Notes: generated by a model not told the origin, from the letters alone. A stretch of 64,000 nucleotides of DNA from Henckelia pumila (GCF_033568475.1 NC_133123.1:744001-808000), one strand, 5' to 3'; positions 12,074-23,870 are shown, counted from the stretch's first letter. Program-made: numbers and translations.

Positions 12074-12850
12074 GTGCTCACTAGACAATGTTGTAACTTG
12101 AGTTGGCTTTAAAAGGATATAGTTGTTACTTTTACATGTACCTGAAATGTCAATGAAGATTTATATGCTTATATTTGAATATCATAATTGATGCCTAGGA
12201 TGTCTGCTTTTGAATGGCAAATGCCAACTTATGTCATATATTTTTAAATCATTTCAGGAATCCGAATTGTGCAATCGAAACATTGTAAATACCAATAATA
12301 CCAACTTACTCTAATGTTGCGCAATTGATCACAAATGGATCATACAACATTGTAAATACCAATAATACCAACTTACTCTAATGTGCGCAATTGATCACAA
12401 ATGGATCAAGTTGTATGTACTAAAGGGAGACAGATACCTGCTTGAAATGATAACATGAGAATCCCGAGGGATTTCTGTTTTCAGCTGATGTTTCTTATTT
12501 CTTGAAAAACAATACGTAGCTTGTTTATTAGTATAGATATGATAAACTTGATCTAGACTTGCACTGTTCCTAAATTTTGGTGAGCTCATTTTGTATAAGG
12601 CTAGTACATTTAGTTATTTTATTAACACTTATTCATGGACGCAAAACTACATCACTGTTGACCCCAGCATGGAGAGAAACATCATCATGCACAAATTTGA
12701 ACCAAAGCAACCATTTACTCACACACAATACATCCAAGATTTAAAACTTCATCCCAGTTACTGATCTTATTGCGAACGAAATGTATCGTAAGAATTTGAT
12801 ATCTTGTACTTCAAGCTCCCGTTAAAATTCTCTCAAGCCCACAATTTGCA
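12074..12850. other. Convergent spacer between DTD and ERF, with an internal 67-bp tandem repeat
   Basis: This holds the 3' ends of two convergent genes. A 67-bp segment is repeated once in tandem (12281-12347 and 12348-12412, beginning CATTGTAAATACCAATAATA). Unit 2 of the big duplication has only one copy at the matching place. No other gene is seen. Confidence 0.75.
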
Positions 12851-13285
12851 TCACACAACAGAGCCATCTTCTGATTTGACCGTACTAGAATTCTGTTGAA
12901 TATTCCTTTGAATCGACGAAGCAGCCACCATTTCAGCAGGGAAATTAAGCATTGCCTTGGGACCTCGCATTCTGAAAGCTGCTCTATCATAAGCCAATGC
13001 AGCTTGTTCTGCTGTTTCAAATGTTCCAAGCCACATCCTCGCACCTTGTCGCTTTGAGTCCCGAATCTCCGCTGCGAATTTCCCCCACGGCCGCAGCCTA
13101 ACGCCTCTGTAGTGCTTCTTTGTGATTGCATGGGGTGGGCGGAGTGAGTGGCACGTGACAATATTGTCTCTTTGATGCAGAACAGAGGTGCCAAGTGTCT
13201 TGGCTTCATCAAGGACTTCTAGTAACACCGTCTCTTGTGAATCGTTTTCATTTAGAGGCAGCATTTTTGCACTCTGTGGGAACAT
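12851..13285 (-). CDS. PTI5-like ethylene-response factor (AP2/ERF group IX), copy 1
   Basis: A single-exon frame of 144 aa. A PTI5-like N-terminus ([20 protein letters not shown], residues 9-28) precedes one AP2/ERF domain at about residues 59-116 ([44 protein letters not shown]). The Ala and Asp in AAEIRD are typical of ERF rather than DREB proteins. The domain reads GVRLRPWG where GVRRRPWG is usual. Group IX ERFs act in the nucleus on GCC-boxes of defence genes downstream of ethylene, jasmonate and pathogens; tomato PTI5 was found as a partner of the Pto kinase (family knowledge). The protein ends in a short Ser/Asn-rich, acidic tail. The start is the first Met of the frame; a second Met eight codons in is possible. 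The bases TTCCCACAG just inside it could serve as a splice acceptor, so an upstream exon cannot be excluded. Confidence 0.93.
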   Translation of the reverse strand: MFPQSAKMLPLNENDSQETVLLEVLDEAKTLGTSVLHQRDNIVTCHSLRPPHAITKKHYRGVRLRPWGKFAAEIRDSKRQGARMWLGTFETAEQAALAYDRAAFRMRGPKAMLNFPAEMVAASSIQRNIQQNSSTVKSEDGSVV

Positions 13286-14430
13286 AGGATGACAGAGAAT
13301 TTTGATTATTCGGGTTCTAAGAGGCTGTTTTTTTGGTTGATTTATTGGATTTAGGGTTTGAAGGTTATTGTATTATTTTCTGAATTGGGTTGGTATATAG
13401 ACTTTTCTTGTGTGGAAAAACGTTGGATAATTGAAGAAGATATAAAGCAGTGGGGACAGATCTAGTAGGTGATGGGTGGTATGCTTTTGGATCTTCTTCG
13501 TTAGCTATAACAATTCAATTTGACTACTCATGCATAATCAGCATCTCCGATCCTTCCTTCTTCACTAGTTATGTATGTCAGCACACATTTTTCTCGGGTT
13601 TTAATGAAAATATCATAATAAGTATTACATCTTAATTTAATTGAGATCTGTCTGAAACATCGATGCAATTATATTATCTTGAACTATTCAGAATTATGCG
13701 TTGATTTGTATGTTGTAGAATTAGCCAAACATGATGTCCGTTGTGACGTCATATGTGGTTTCTGGAGGGGGGGTCCCGTCCCGTAGATGCCAAGTCAAAT
13801 ACAAATACAAAGTCTCCACACGTCACTGCCTTGGCCCTTTTTCAAGCGTGTGTTGGAAGAAAAAATGGAGACCCCAAATTTCACGTGTTTGAACACATTT
13901 TGAACCGTGGAAAGATACATTTTGGCCAAGAAAAACTAAGAGGGAATCTTCCACAAACAGAGACTATTCCTCCGTTATATTTGCAGCTTCTTGGAAACTA
14001 TTTAGTGTATGTTGTCACGCGTGCGCACCATTCACGCTAAATTTTATTTAATCACTACTATTGAATGGTGGAATAGAAAACCTACATTTTGTTGACGAGT
14101 CCAAATGCATTTTAGATTCTTTATATATAGTATAGATCAATATCTAACTATTAAAATTTCGGCTTTGAAGATATTAATATTTTCGGTGAAGCCAAATATT
14201 CAACTTCAAATGTACCATCATATTTGTTCATATTGAAACCAACCTTCCATCTTCTTCGTATCATATTTATTCCACATGATATCTATAAAACGGAAAAGTA
14301 CTGAGAAAAATGCAATTACATAAAATGATAACCATGAGTTTAATTTTGGTTATTTGTTTGGCACCAACAAAGAAGGCATCAAGAAAAGCGTGCATGATGG
14401 TTATCTGTTGCATCCTTAGTTCGATGGAGC
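13286..14430. other. ERF copy 1 promoter region, end of duplication unit 1
   Basis: Upstream sequence of the ERF, including a GC-richer segment around 13740-13900 (a run of seven G, TTTCACGTGTTTG with a CACGTG core, GTGACGTCAT with an ACGT core). These are typical bZIP/bHLH core motifs and may be promoter elements. About 290 bp at 13965-14265 is absent from the second unit. No gene is seen. Confidence 0.5.
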
Positions 14431-15953
14431 TTGTTTCCAAATGAAAAGACTGGCAAAAGTTGGGACCAAAATGTAATTCCTTTATCAAGTATATTTTTTT
14501 TCATGTTTTTTGTGCTCTAGAAAATTCACTAGTTTACTTCTATAAAGGACGCTGATTAAAAAAAATGCAAACTTGCGTTTGAATTAAGGGATTTTTTATG
14601 CGCTAGAAATTCCTCATTTTAACCAGTCGAAAATTACTGAAGTTTCAACATAATATCATACAAACTATTTTCTTTTTTTCCAGTAAAATTTGTAGCTTTT
14701 TCCAAATTCAGAATCACAAATTGAGGATTTCAAATACAAAAGGGGATCCTTCAAAGTTTTCTTCAATGACCACAGTCTAAACTTCTTTTCTCCTTGAACT
14801 TATGATGAGGAAATTGGTAATTTATATATCTTTTTTATTGTTATTTACTTTTCTAACTTTGAATTAAAAAAAGAAGAAGAAGAAGAAACAAGTAATGATG
14901 TTATTTCACCCTTCAGTTTCAAGATAACCAGATTCATTCCTTCATCATGCACAATCTTAGTGGTACATAAGCTACCTGTTATTATTTCTCCTAATGAAAT
15001 CTGGGCGAATGAAGAACACTCAAGCTTCTAAGATTATTATAGATGCTAATCTTTTTCAATTTATGTTCATTGACAGGTTGTGCAAAGAAATTATGAAGTT
15101 CTGCTGGGTAAGTTGCCGGTCTCTACGTGGTCACCTTTTGTGTTCGACTAATGAGCCATGTTGTGTTAGTTATTATAAAGTGTTTATTTTATGCAGTGAG
15201 TCAGTTTACTCTATATGGGGTATTAAAAGGCAACAAACCCGATTTTCAAGTGGCAATGCCTCCTGACGCAGCAAAACCATTTTATGCTTCATTGGTTGAG
15301 AAGTTTCAGAAAGCTTATAAGATGGATGCGGTTAAAGGTGCTATCCTTTTCATTGGTCTTGGTTTGTGATTGTGTCATGGTCCTCTCAGCCCACATCTCT
15401 TTATTTTGGCGTGTCAATTACAAATCTTCCGTGGGCTAGTATGTCTCTTTAGTTTTAAGTTCATTTTTTTGTCTATCAATTACCTGAACTCTAGATGTTT
15501 AAGAATACAAATTTGCATTTAATTTTCAATTCATGCTTATCCAAGAACCGAATTGGAAGTTATTATAGAGTCACTCTGAACCATTAATCTCATGTTCATT
15601 GACAAACTTAAGTTCCAAATTAGCTGGGATTGGCAACATAAGTCTCTCTTATCCACCACTGTGGTTGTAATTAACTTGGCACTGATCTTCATATCATTTA
15701 TGTTTTGTTTAATAATTTTGAAAAAGTTGATTTTGGAGCATCTGTCTTTGGTTTGAATCCACAGCATTGTCTGATCATTGTTTTCAAAGAACTCTATTGA
15801 TGGGTATTGCTTCATTGAATGTTATCTTCTAAGCCATAATTATATTAAGTGAAAATTCACTAAAACTTTTGAATTTAGATTTAAGGTCTAGAAAATATTT
15901 TTGGGCAAATTAAAATGAAAAGTAATAACTTCTTTCAGTGCAGATGGTGTATT
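14431..15953 (+). pseudogene. Truncated DTD copy in duplication unit 2
   Basis: It contains the second half of exon 3 (14431-14472), exon 4 (15077-15107), exon 5 (15197-15337, with intact splice sites and the SQFTLYG motif), and only the first few bases of exon 6 (from 15944). Exons 1-2 were never included in the duplication. A later deletion joined the exon-6 start to sequence downstream of the gene, so exon 7 with the NDGPVT motif is gone. It cannot encode a working deacylase. Exon 5 differs from the intact gene at only two positions, so the copy is young. Transcription would need a new promoter; none is evident. Confidence 0.9.
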
Positions 15954-16494
15954 TGAATGGAAAAGGCCAACTTATGTCATATATTTTTAAATCATTTCAG
16001 GAATCCGAATTGTGCAATCGAAACATTGTAAAATACCAATAATACCATCATACTCTAATGTTGCACAATTGATCACAAATGGATCAAGTTGTATGTACTA
16101 AAGGGAGACAGATACCTGCTTGAAATGATAACATGAGAATCCCGAGGGTTTTCTGTTTTCAGCTGATGTTTCTTATTTCTTGAAAAACAATACGTAGCTT
16201 GTTTATTAGTAGAGATGTGATAAACTTGATCTAGAACTGTACTGTTCCTAAATTTTGGTGAGCTCATTTTATATAAGGCTAGTACATTTAGTTATTTTAT
16301 TAACACTTATTCATGCACGCAAAACTACATCACTATTGACCCCAGCATGGAGAGAAACATCATCATGCACAAATTTGAACCAAAGCAACCATTTACTCAC
16401 ACACAATACATCCAAGATTTAAAACTGTATCGTAAGAATTTGATATCTTGTACTTCAAGCTCCCGTTAAAATTCTCTCAAGCCCACAATTTGCA
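15954..16494. other. Spacer between truncated DTD and ERF copy 2
   Basis: Matches 12230-12850 of unit 1, but has only a single copy of the 67-bp segment and lacks about 35 bp near 16425. It serves as the 3' flank of ERF copy 2. No gene is seen. Confidence 0.7.
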
Positions 16495-16929
16495 TCACAC
16501 AACAGAGCCATCTTCTGATTTGACCGTACTAGAATTCTGTTGAATATTCCTTTGAATCGACGAAGCAGCCACCATTTCAGCAGGGAAATTAAGCATTGCC
16601 TTGGGACCTCGCATTCTGAAAGCTGCTCTATCATAAGCCAATGCAGCTTGTTCTGCTGTTTCAAATGATCCAAGCCACATCCTCGCACCTTGTCGCTTTG
16701 AGTCCCGAATCTCCGCTGCGAATTTCCCCCACGGCCGCAGCCTCACGCCTCTGTAGTGCTTCTTTGTGATTGCATGGGGTGGGCGGAGTGAGTGGCTCGT
16801 GACAATATTGTCTCTTTGATGCAGAACAGAGGTGCCAAGTGTCTTGGCTTCATCAAGGACTTCTAGTAACACCGTCTCTTGTGAACCGTTTTCATTTAGA
16901 GGCAGCATTTTTGCACTCTGTGGGAACAT
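16495..16929 (-). CDS. PTI5-like ethylene-response factor (AP2/ERF group IX), copy 2
   Basis: A 144-aa single-exon frame, the tandem twin of the ERF at 12851-13285. By eye the two coding regions differ at four bases; three change the protein (Asp15Gly, Cys45Ser, and Thr88Ser inside the AP2 domain, copy 1 to copy 2) and one is silent. All AP2 landmark residues remain (YRGV, RPWG, AAEIRD, WLG, NFP), so this copy also looks functional. The 5' flank is duplicated for several hundred bases, so both genes should share core promoter elements, but copy 2 lacks about 290 bp of the distal flank and is followed upstream by LBD-proximal sequence instead of the duplicated DTD half. That difference could separate their expression. 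Confidence 0.92.
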   Translation of the reverse strand: MFPQSAKMLPLNENGSQETVLLEVLDEAKTLGTSVLHQRDNIVTSHSLRPPHAITKKHYRGVRLRPWGKFAAEIRDSKRQGARMWLGSFETAEQAALAYDRAAFRMRGPKAMLNFPAEMVAASSIQRNIQQNSSTVKSEDGSVV

Positions 16930-17888
16930 AGGATGACAGAGAATTTTGATTATTCGGGTTCTAAGAGGCTGTTTTTTTTGGTTGATTTATTCGATTTAGG
17001 GTTTGAAGGTTATTGTATTATTTTCTTGAAGGAATTGGGTTGGTATATAGACTTTTCTTGTGTGGAAAAACGTTGGATAATTGAAGAAGATATAAAGCAG
17101 TGGGGACAGATCTAGTAGGTGATGGGTGGTATGCTTTTGGATCTTCTTCGTTAGCTATAACAATTCAATTTGACTACTCATGCATAATCAGCATCTCCGA
17201 TCCTTCCTTCTTCACTAGTTATGTATGTCAGCACACATTTTTCTCGGGTTTTAATGAAAATATCATAATAAGTATTACATCTTCATTTAGTTGAGATCTG
17301 TCTGAAACATCGATGCAAATATATTATCTTGAACTATTCAGAATTATGCGTTGATTTGTATGTTGTAGAATTAGCCAAACATGATGTGCGTTGTGACGTC
17401 ATATGTGGTTTCTGGAGGGGGGGTCCCGTCCCGTAGATGCCAAGTCAAATACAAATACAAAGTCTCCACACGTCACTGCCTTGGCCCTTTTTCAAGCGTG
17501 TGTTGGAAGAAAAAACGGAGACCCCAAATTTCACGTGTTTGAACACATTTTGAACCGTGGAAAGATACATTTGGCAAAGAAAAACTAAGAGGGAATCTTC
17601 CACAAACAGAGACTATTCCTCATGATATCTATAAAACGGAAAAGTACTGAGAAAAATGCAATTACAGAAAATGGTAACCATGAGTTTAATTTTGGTTATT
17701 TGTTTGGCACCAACAAAGAAGGCATCAAGGAAAGCGTGCATGATTGTTCTCTGTTGTATCCTTAGTTCGACGAAGCTTGTTTCCTGCTCTAGATTGGCCT
17801 GCAATCGTGCAAAAAATAGCCTGATTAATAATCCAGTTTGAGTTTGGGTATGGATAAAAACAAAAAACAGGAAGTTCACAGATGAAAT
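16930..17888. other. ERF copy 2 promoter region and LBD 3' flank
   Basis: The first 850 bp repeat the unit 1 promoter (same G run, CACGTG and GACGTCAT cores). The duplication ends at 17784, and the remaining 100 bp are unique and form the 3' flank of the LBD gene. No gene is seen. Confidence 0.6.
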
Positions 17889-18770
17889 CTAAACATTGGA
17901 ATTATCGGGACAATAAACAATCAGCTTGAAAGTACACTGAAAGGACCCTTGATAACAGAACGAGAAATCTGGGAATCTAGTAAGATCTTTACCTGGAGAA
18001 GTAATGTTTGCGTGCTGAGTATTCATAGAGTTTAGTTGATGAATATCTGTACCATTCTGATTCCAAGCATTGTTGAAATTGAAATCAGTACCAATTGTAG
18101 GTGAAGTATGAAAAGAAGCCTGGCTCCCCCTCCTCCATTGCTCCTCATAGTCATTGATAAAAAACTTTGAATCATCTCTATACTGTTGTGCCCAACCACG
18201 GGAAGAAGGTGTTTCCAACGGCCCGATTTGACTGTCCGGTCCACCGATTGTGTGGAGGAAATAGTTAGGCATTAATTCATCCCCTGTTTCCGGGCTTAGT
18301 TGAGATGGAGGACTAATACACAAACCCAGGACTGGACTTGTATTACCATTCTCAATGGCGGGAGATGCATCGCATTGCGCCGCCTGTGGTTCGTCCGGCC
18401 AATTGTTTTCCGGCACCTCCCCCTTTGGGGTGTGGTGCCGGTGTGTGTTGCTAAGTTCCCTTTGTTCCTTTAGCCGTTGTTCCAGTCTCTTGAATTGTCC
18501 ATAGGGGCCATGTATAGGATCATCGGCCCAAGCTTTAGCTTCCCACTCGACAGATTCTGCTACTCGATCTCTATGCTCCTGTGTACTGACTGAACTCATC
18601 ATCCTTTTCAAGCTCATAACGCCGAAGATTTTTTGAACCAATTCAAATTCCCTCTTCTTCTCAGCCGGAAAATTCTCCCGGAAAACACAGTCTGGTGCGC
18701 AGCTTTTTCTCCCATGTTTGCATGCGGCGCATGGTTCTTGGCTTCGACCACCATATCTGGTCTCTGTCAT
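17889..18770 (-). CDS. LOB-domain (LBD) transcription factor, divergent class I, LBD22/LBD27-like
   Basis: 293 aa. The N-terminal LOB domain has the zinc-finger-like block C14-x2-C17-x6-C24-x3-C28 (CAACKHGRKSC, then APDC). It is followed by a GAS-like block (residues about 42-91) ending in DPIHGPYG, where class I proteins usually read DPVYG. The usual FGAS core is FGVMS here, and the Leu-zipper-like part is short (FKRLEQRLKEQREL). These features resemble the divergent LBD22/LBD27 branch rather than LBD proteins of lateral-root type; subfamily is inferred from memory. LBD proteins are nuclear regulators of organ boundaries, roots and pollen. The C-terminal half is Ser, Pro and Asn rich with no known domain. 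A CCAGGTAAAG sequence near 17991-18000 could act as a splice donor, which would replace the last 30 or so residues. The gene directly borders the duplicated block. Confidence 0.88.
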   Translation of the reverse strand: MTETRYGGRSQEPCAACKHGRKSCAPDCVFRENFPAEKKREFELVQKIFGVMSLKRMMSSVSTQEHRDRVAESVEWEAKAWADDPIHGPYGQFKRLEQRLKEQRELSNTHRHHTPKGEVPENNWPDEPQAAQCDASPAIENGNTSPVLGLCISPPSQLSPETGDELMPNYFLHTIGGPDSQIGPLETPSSRGWAQQYRDDSKFFINDYEEQWRRGSQASFHTSPTIGTDFNFNNAWNQNGTDIHQLNSMNTQHANITSPGKDLTRFPDFSFCYQGSFQCTFKLIVYCPDNSNV

Positions 18771-21290
18771 TCTTTGAACAACCTACATCAATTTTAATCC
18801 ACGATCAAAACCAGGATTTTTTTTTTAAATTGACAAGAATACAAATCACTTTTCAATTCGGTGATCAATATGTATTCCGCAAATATTTTTTAAACCCCAT
18901 CAAACATATAGCTCTGTCTCTTTCCTGAATTCTAAATCTTTTCCCATACCAGCACAATCAGAATTCAACAAGAATTATTTAACTAGAATTAAAGAAGATC
19001 GTGCATGCCCGACCTGAACGCTAGCTGTTGAAATCCGAACACCAATTCCTTCGAGAAAATAGAGATTCACAAATTCAGAATGAATCCAAATTACAATCCA
19101 GAGAGATCAATGAGTATCAGTCACTAATTCAATCAATGCACATGAACAACAAAGCCGAAACGCAGAATCGAAATAAGCAAGAAAAAGATATGCACTTATC
19201 TTTATATTGATCGATTCAACACCATTGATGTTTACACAATCTTCAAGTTCAGCAGATCACTTCCAACTTTCTCAAAGTGTTATTATTTACTCAAGAATGC
19301 AAGACTACGTTCAGCCTTCATGCTACTTTATATTTACAATCAGCAACGGTCGCAACTAATTCAAGAAGATAAACCCCCTTGTAAGTTGTAATCTGTTTCT
19401 TCGGTAACCTCCACTTTAAGCTGATTGGCTGCAGAGTTCCCTCGCCACTCCATCAATATATAATCAATGTATCAAATGGCTGAGACAAAACTCAGCAAAT
19501 AGGATCAAGAAAATGAAACTATGGCGAGCTAGTTTCGTTCTTGCATGCATGGTAATTTCTTCTTCGATCTCTCTTTTTATTATTTTGCAAATTGTTGTAT
19601 TGAATATTGTGGGCTTGGACTTTCTCTATGGACCAATAAGCTAACAGCCCAACAGAATGTGTATATCCCCCTCCATTCATAACATTTCGGTAATATAAGA
19701 AATCAATATACATGTACCCTCGACTAATATTAACCAAATGTATATACTATATATAGTAACTTTTATATTGTACTATATATAATAACTATTATACGTATAG
19801 CATGCACAGGTGGGCTTTACAGATTGAGTATGTGATAAATATATGTGTGAGCATAAATATATAATGTCGATGCATGATAAGAAATGTTGGTAAAATATGT
19901 GATGCAAGAAGTATCAATTCCCCATGAAAAATGTCACAGGCAACATGAGGATGTATCCGTGTTTCGCGGATCATGGATTCTTTCAATTCTACTTCATGTT
20001 TTAAAGATTGGACTTCAATTTCATATATATATATATGTGAATGAATAATTGATGAATTTATGGTATCGAGAAGATAATACGTCAAAGGGTTATATACATA
20101 TATACTCAGCATCCATGCATATTTATGGTCATGTTATATTAATATATAAAACCAAACGCACATAATTATGACATTTAAAAATCAACACATTTGTGTGACT
20201 TATAAGGTAATTGTGGGGAAGGAGATTAAGATTGTTAAATCGTGGTACCGCCATTAACAGGCCTATATATCATATGGCCTTCCATAATAAAATTTTTACA
20301 TAATCTTGCAGTAAAATTAGATTGTGGTTTCATGTGCAGCAAATAAATTTGTGCATGAAGTCAGACCTGTTGTGCATTTATTCGCAGCACGTTTCCATTT
20401 AGTGAAGGCTGTTGGCGCATTTTGCGCAAAACACACATACCTCTTTCAGTAAATCTTGTGTAGTATAAAACTGCGACATTCATTGTTTTCATGTGCATAA
20501 TTGCTCCATGATTCCACGTCAAATCTTGGTCCTCCGCCACTTGTCCTTCGAGAATTTCAATTTTTTAAATTTTCCTCCATTTTTGCCGCAGAAAAATTGG
20601 AAGAAAGGGTGGAAGCAAAGGCCATAAAGAGAAAAATGTGACGAGTTATTATATACTCTTTACGTCTAGATTATATGATTTTAATTTTTTTTCACATTGA
20701 TTAAAAAAAATTGGGAAAACAAATTATGTACAAACTTTAATTCAATTTTATCCATATTTAATGTATTCAAAAATTGATTACACAATTTTTAAGATATAGT
20801 TGATATGAGTGTATTAGTAAAGAAGTGTACAAAAATATTTTTAAATATGGTGTATGTCTACATATTTGAGACAAAAAAAAAAAAGAAATGTGATTTATAT
20901 AATTAGGACGAAAAGAGTAAAAAGATAAATTTTTAAATTAACGTAATAGACTATAAATTACGTTAATCACGTAAAATACAAATATAATTGGATAATTTTT
21001 TTGGGAAGATAGTGAGAAGAAATTATTCATAACTATCACCAAAAGTACAAATCAACTTTTTTTTTTCTTGAAGATCCCACCTTATTAAATCCAACTGCAG
21101 TTTAACATATATACGTTGGATCATGAGGATTGATTGACAGTCAATTATTATTTGAATCATTAATATTGATTCATGCAAAACATTTATGCGTGTGGTGGTA
21201 GGTATATATATTGATAAATTATTTGTAAGAAAACGAGGACACTGAAGTTAGGCACTCAATAGAGAAGGAAGTGATGCTGATAAATTTAGG

Positions 21291-22337
21291 TATAAGGTTG
21301 CCTTTGGATTTGATTTGAGGAGCATTTGATCAAATTATACTTAAGATTTATTAGGAAATTTGTAGCTTGATATTAGGGGTGTTCATATTTCGGATAAAAT
21401 AAAAAAAATCGGAAATTTAAACCGAAAAAATCAAATATCGAACCGAACCGAAAATCATGTTTTGTAATTCAGATATAAATATTAAAACCGAAGTTTATTT
21501 GGTTCGATTTTGGATTATATATGTCATAATCGAACCGACTGAAAAAATCGAAATTGAATTAAATTAATAATTTTATTTTATATTTTTATTTATATTATAT
21601 ATGTTATGAGATGATATTTAGTGAATGAATAATCATTTTGAATAGTTTTTAGTTGATTGTTGTTTATTTAATTCATTTTTTTTTTGTTTATGTAATTTAT
21701 AGTTGATTAGTTGATTGTTGTTTATGTAATTTTTAGTTGATTGTTGTTTATGTAAGTTATTTAAACTTTATTTTTAAATTTTTTACTAAAAAAAATATAT
21801 ATTATATTTTATAATTTATTTATATTATTAATTTTAATAATTGTATCAAAATCGAAATAACCGTATCAAAATTTGTTTTGTTTTGTTTTTTTGAAAATAT
21901 TATAAGATTGTGGTGAATGTTTGTCCTTGTATTGTTTGTTATTTTTTGTTTTTCATGATATGATTATAATTTTAAGTTGTGTGTTGGGGTATTTAAATTA
22001 CACGTTGGATGAAATTTATGCTTTTTTTATTGTGTTATGTATTATTAATGATCAAATCGACCAAACCGAGCCGTATAAACCAATCCATTATAATACAAAA
22101 ATCAAACCAAACCGTAGTAGAAAGGTTTGACTTCGGATTACAATTTTCAAAAACCGAAAAACCGAACCAAAATTAGATAAATTAAAACCGAACCGACCGA
22201 TGAACACCCTACTTAAGATATAAATTAATTTGAAATCCACTTGATTTTCATTCATCCAAACAAGTGGAAAAATCGAAATTAATGAATTTGATATATTAAT
22301 CATATCTCAAGTTCATCAATCCAAATAAAACCTTATA
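21291..22337. repeat. Outer TIR element, split by an inner hAT-like element
   Basis: The ends are inverted: TATAAGGTTGCCTTTGGATT on the left, and on the right a stretch whose reverse complement is TATAAGGTTTTATTTGGATT. The DNA belonging to this element is about 80 bp on the left and 125 bp on the right of the inner element at 21374-22211. Superfamily is not assigned. Confidence 0.5.
21374..22211. mobile_element. Non-autonomous hAT-like element (838 bp), nested
   Basis: The termini are TAGGGGTGTTCAT and the inverse of TAGGGTGTTCAT, with many subterminal AACCGAACCGA-type repeats in opposite orientation at the two ends, as transposase-binding arrays often are. Flanks CTTGATAT and CTTAAGAT agree at six of eight positions, which fits a decayed 8-bp hAT target duplication. 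No transposase reading frame is present. Confidence 0.6.
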
Positions 22338-23870
22338 AGTACTACTGTAGTAATTTGTAATTTGGGGTTTGATTATTTTGTTGTCTCAATCAAACGGACA
22401 TTACGTAGACCAAACAATTACTACTCTTTGGTGACTGACTGTCCATTGCACGGGGAATTGTAGACAAATACATTATACACATATAATGCCGCCTTCCTCT
22501 TTCCAGCCAAAATGTAACGCCTTTCAAACTTTCCTTCTCAATAATTAATTATCTTTCCATCGAGTCAAAAGGTGCCATTAATGTATTAAATTATTTACCA
22601 GGATCGAGAGACAGATTATTTAAGATTGTATGATTACGTATACAAATTGAATTTAATTAATGCAGCGGACATTCTTGCTTCCTTATACGTACGTTTGGTA
22701 TTCATGAAAAATTAAATTAAAGCAAGTTTAAGAATTAAGGGTTAAAACATTGAATATATACTTGAGTTTGGATTAAGTTAAGATATTTTTTAAAAAATAT
22801 ATAATCATTCTAACGATATTATTCATGCTCTTATGATTGTATAAGTAGTGAAAACTACTTAGCGATGAATAGAAGATGACATCATGCCATCATATTTGAA
22901 CGGTGAACATTATCCCTTTATTTCCTATTATCTATAATTTCAATTTCTCAAAATATTTTTTTAAAAAAAATATTATTAATTTATTATTTTTAGCCGATTC
23001 CAATATCATAACTATAATAATTTTATACAAACATACAAATATAGAGAGACACACACGAACTTTGTAAATTCGAAATCCATATAGTAATATACTTGTACTT
23101 TCTTCACCTGATGAAAGAAAATTGAATCCATTTGAAATGAGAAGCATTATAAATTGTTGACGAAAACAAAGCCAAACACCATGTACTTCCCAAAACCCTA
23201 TGTGCCCCTCTTCACTTTGAAAATACTCTTATATTAAATTCTTGCAACTACCTCTTCTGAATTACAGTAATAATATTACTATAATATATGTACTCTCAGC
23301 CCACTTTACGGTCCATTTCTGCTCCCTCCATTAATGAGCATATATCCACGTACACCTGCTAAACAAAAACCTTCCACTACGAAAACAATATACGTACGTA
23401 CATATATAATATATATACATACAAGTTCAAAAGCTAGCTAGCTATCTCTGTTTGCATGTGCAGTACAGTTCAGTTCTGAACCATCGATCCCCCCTCGTGT
23501 ATTTGGGGCTCTTTCTGTCCATTAGTCTAATCAAGATTCTAATATATATATAAAGCTGCGATGTTGGGTTTTAAGTGTAACACCAAGTTAAAAAAGAACC
23601 AATAATTTTGATATTTAATGAAATATGCGTGAATGCAAGGAAGTGGTATGGGGATGTACTATCCCACTTGGCTTTATATTTAATTCCCTTTCCATTTAAG
23701 TTAACGAATTTGCAGGCGATTCGTGTTGTGGGTTTTGCTTTTTTTTTGAAATCTTTGCTCTTAAAATTATCAAGAAATAGTTTACCACATGTAAGCGTAC
23801 GTATATTTTATTTGGTATATAAACAGGAGTGCGTACGTAGTAGGTGCTGACGTGAAAAAAAGGCTAATAT

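Larger units (their letters stand above)
10372..14430. repeat. Segmental tandem duplication, unit 1 (4.06 kb)
   Basis: It starts inside DTD exon 3 at TTGTTTCC (10372) and ends where the same eight bases reappear at 14431. It holds the 3' half of DTD and the first PTI5-like ERF. The aligned unit 2 (14431-17784) is nearly identical, with about 1% difference in the ERF coding region. Sequence present here but absent from unit 2 includes the end of exon 6 through exon 7 of DTD and about 290 bp near 13965-14265. Confidence 0.93.
14431..17784. repeat. Segmental tandem duplication, unit 2 (3.35 kb)
   Basis: A second copy of the block that begins in DTD exon 3. It starts at TTGTTTCC (14431), directly after unit 1, and its similarity ends at TTGTTTCC (17777-17784), after which the unique sequence next to the LBD gene begins. 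It carries a truncated DTD and an intact ERF. It is shorter than unit 1 through a few later deletions. Confidence 0.93.

Noticed and set aside
13450-14040. Plus-strand frames in the ERF promoter, also present at 17100-17588
   Set aside because: The repeat at 17100 comes from the segmental duplication, not from coding constraint; no motifs.
18695-19210. Plus-strand frames upstream of the LBD gene as coding exons
   Set aside because: They overlap the LBD start on the opposite strand or lie in its likely leader, and show no domain.
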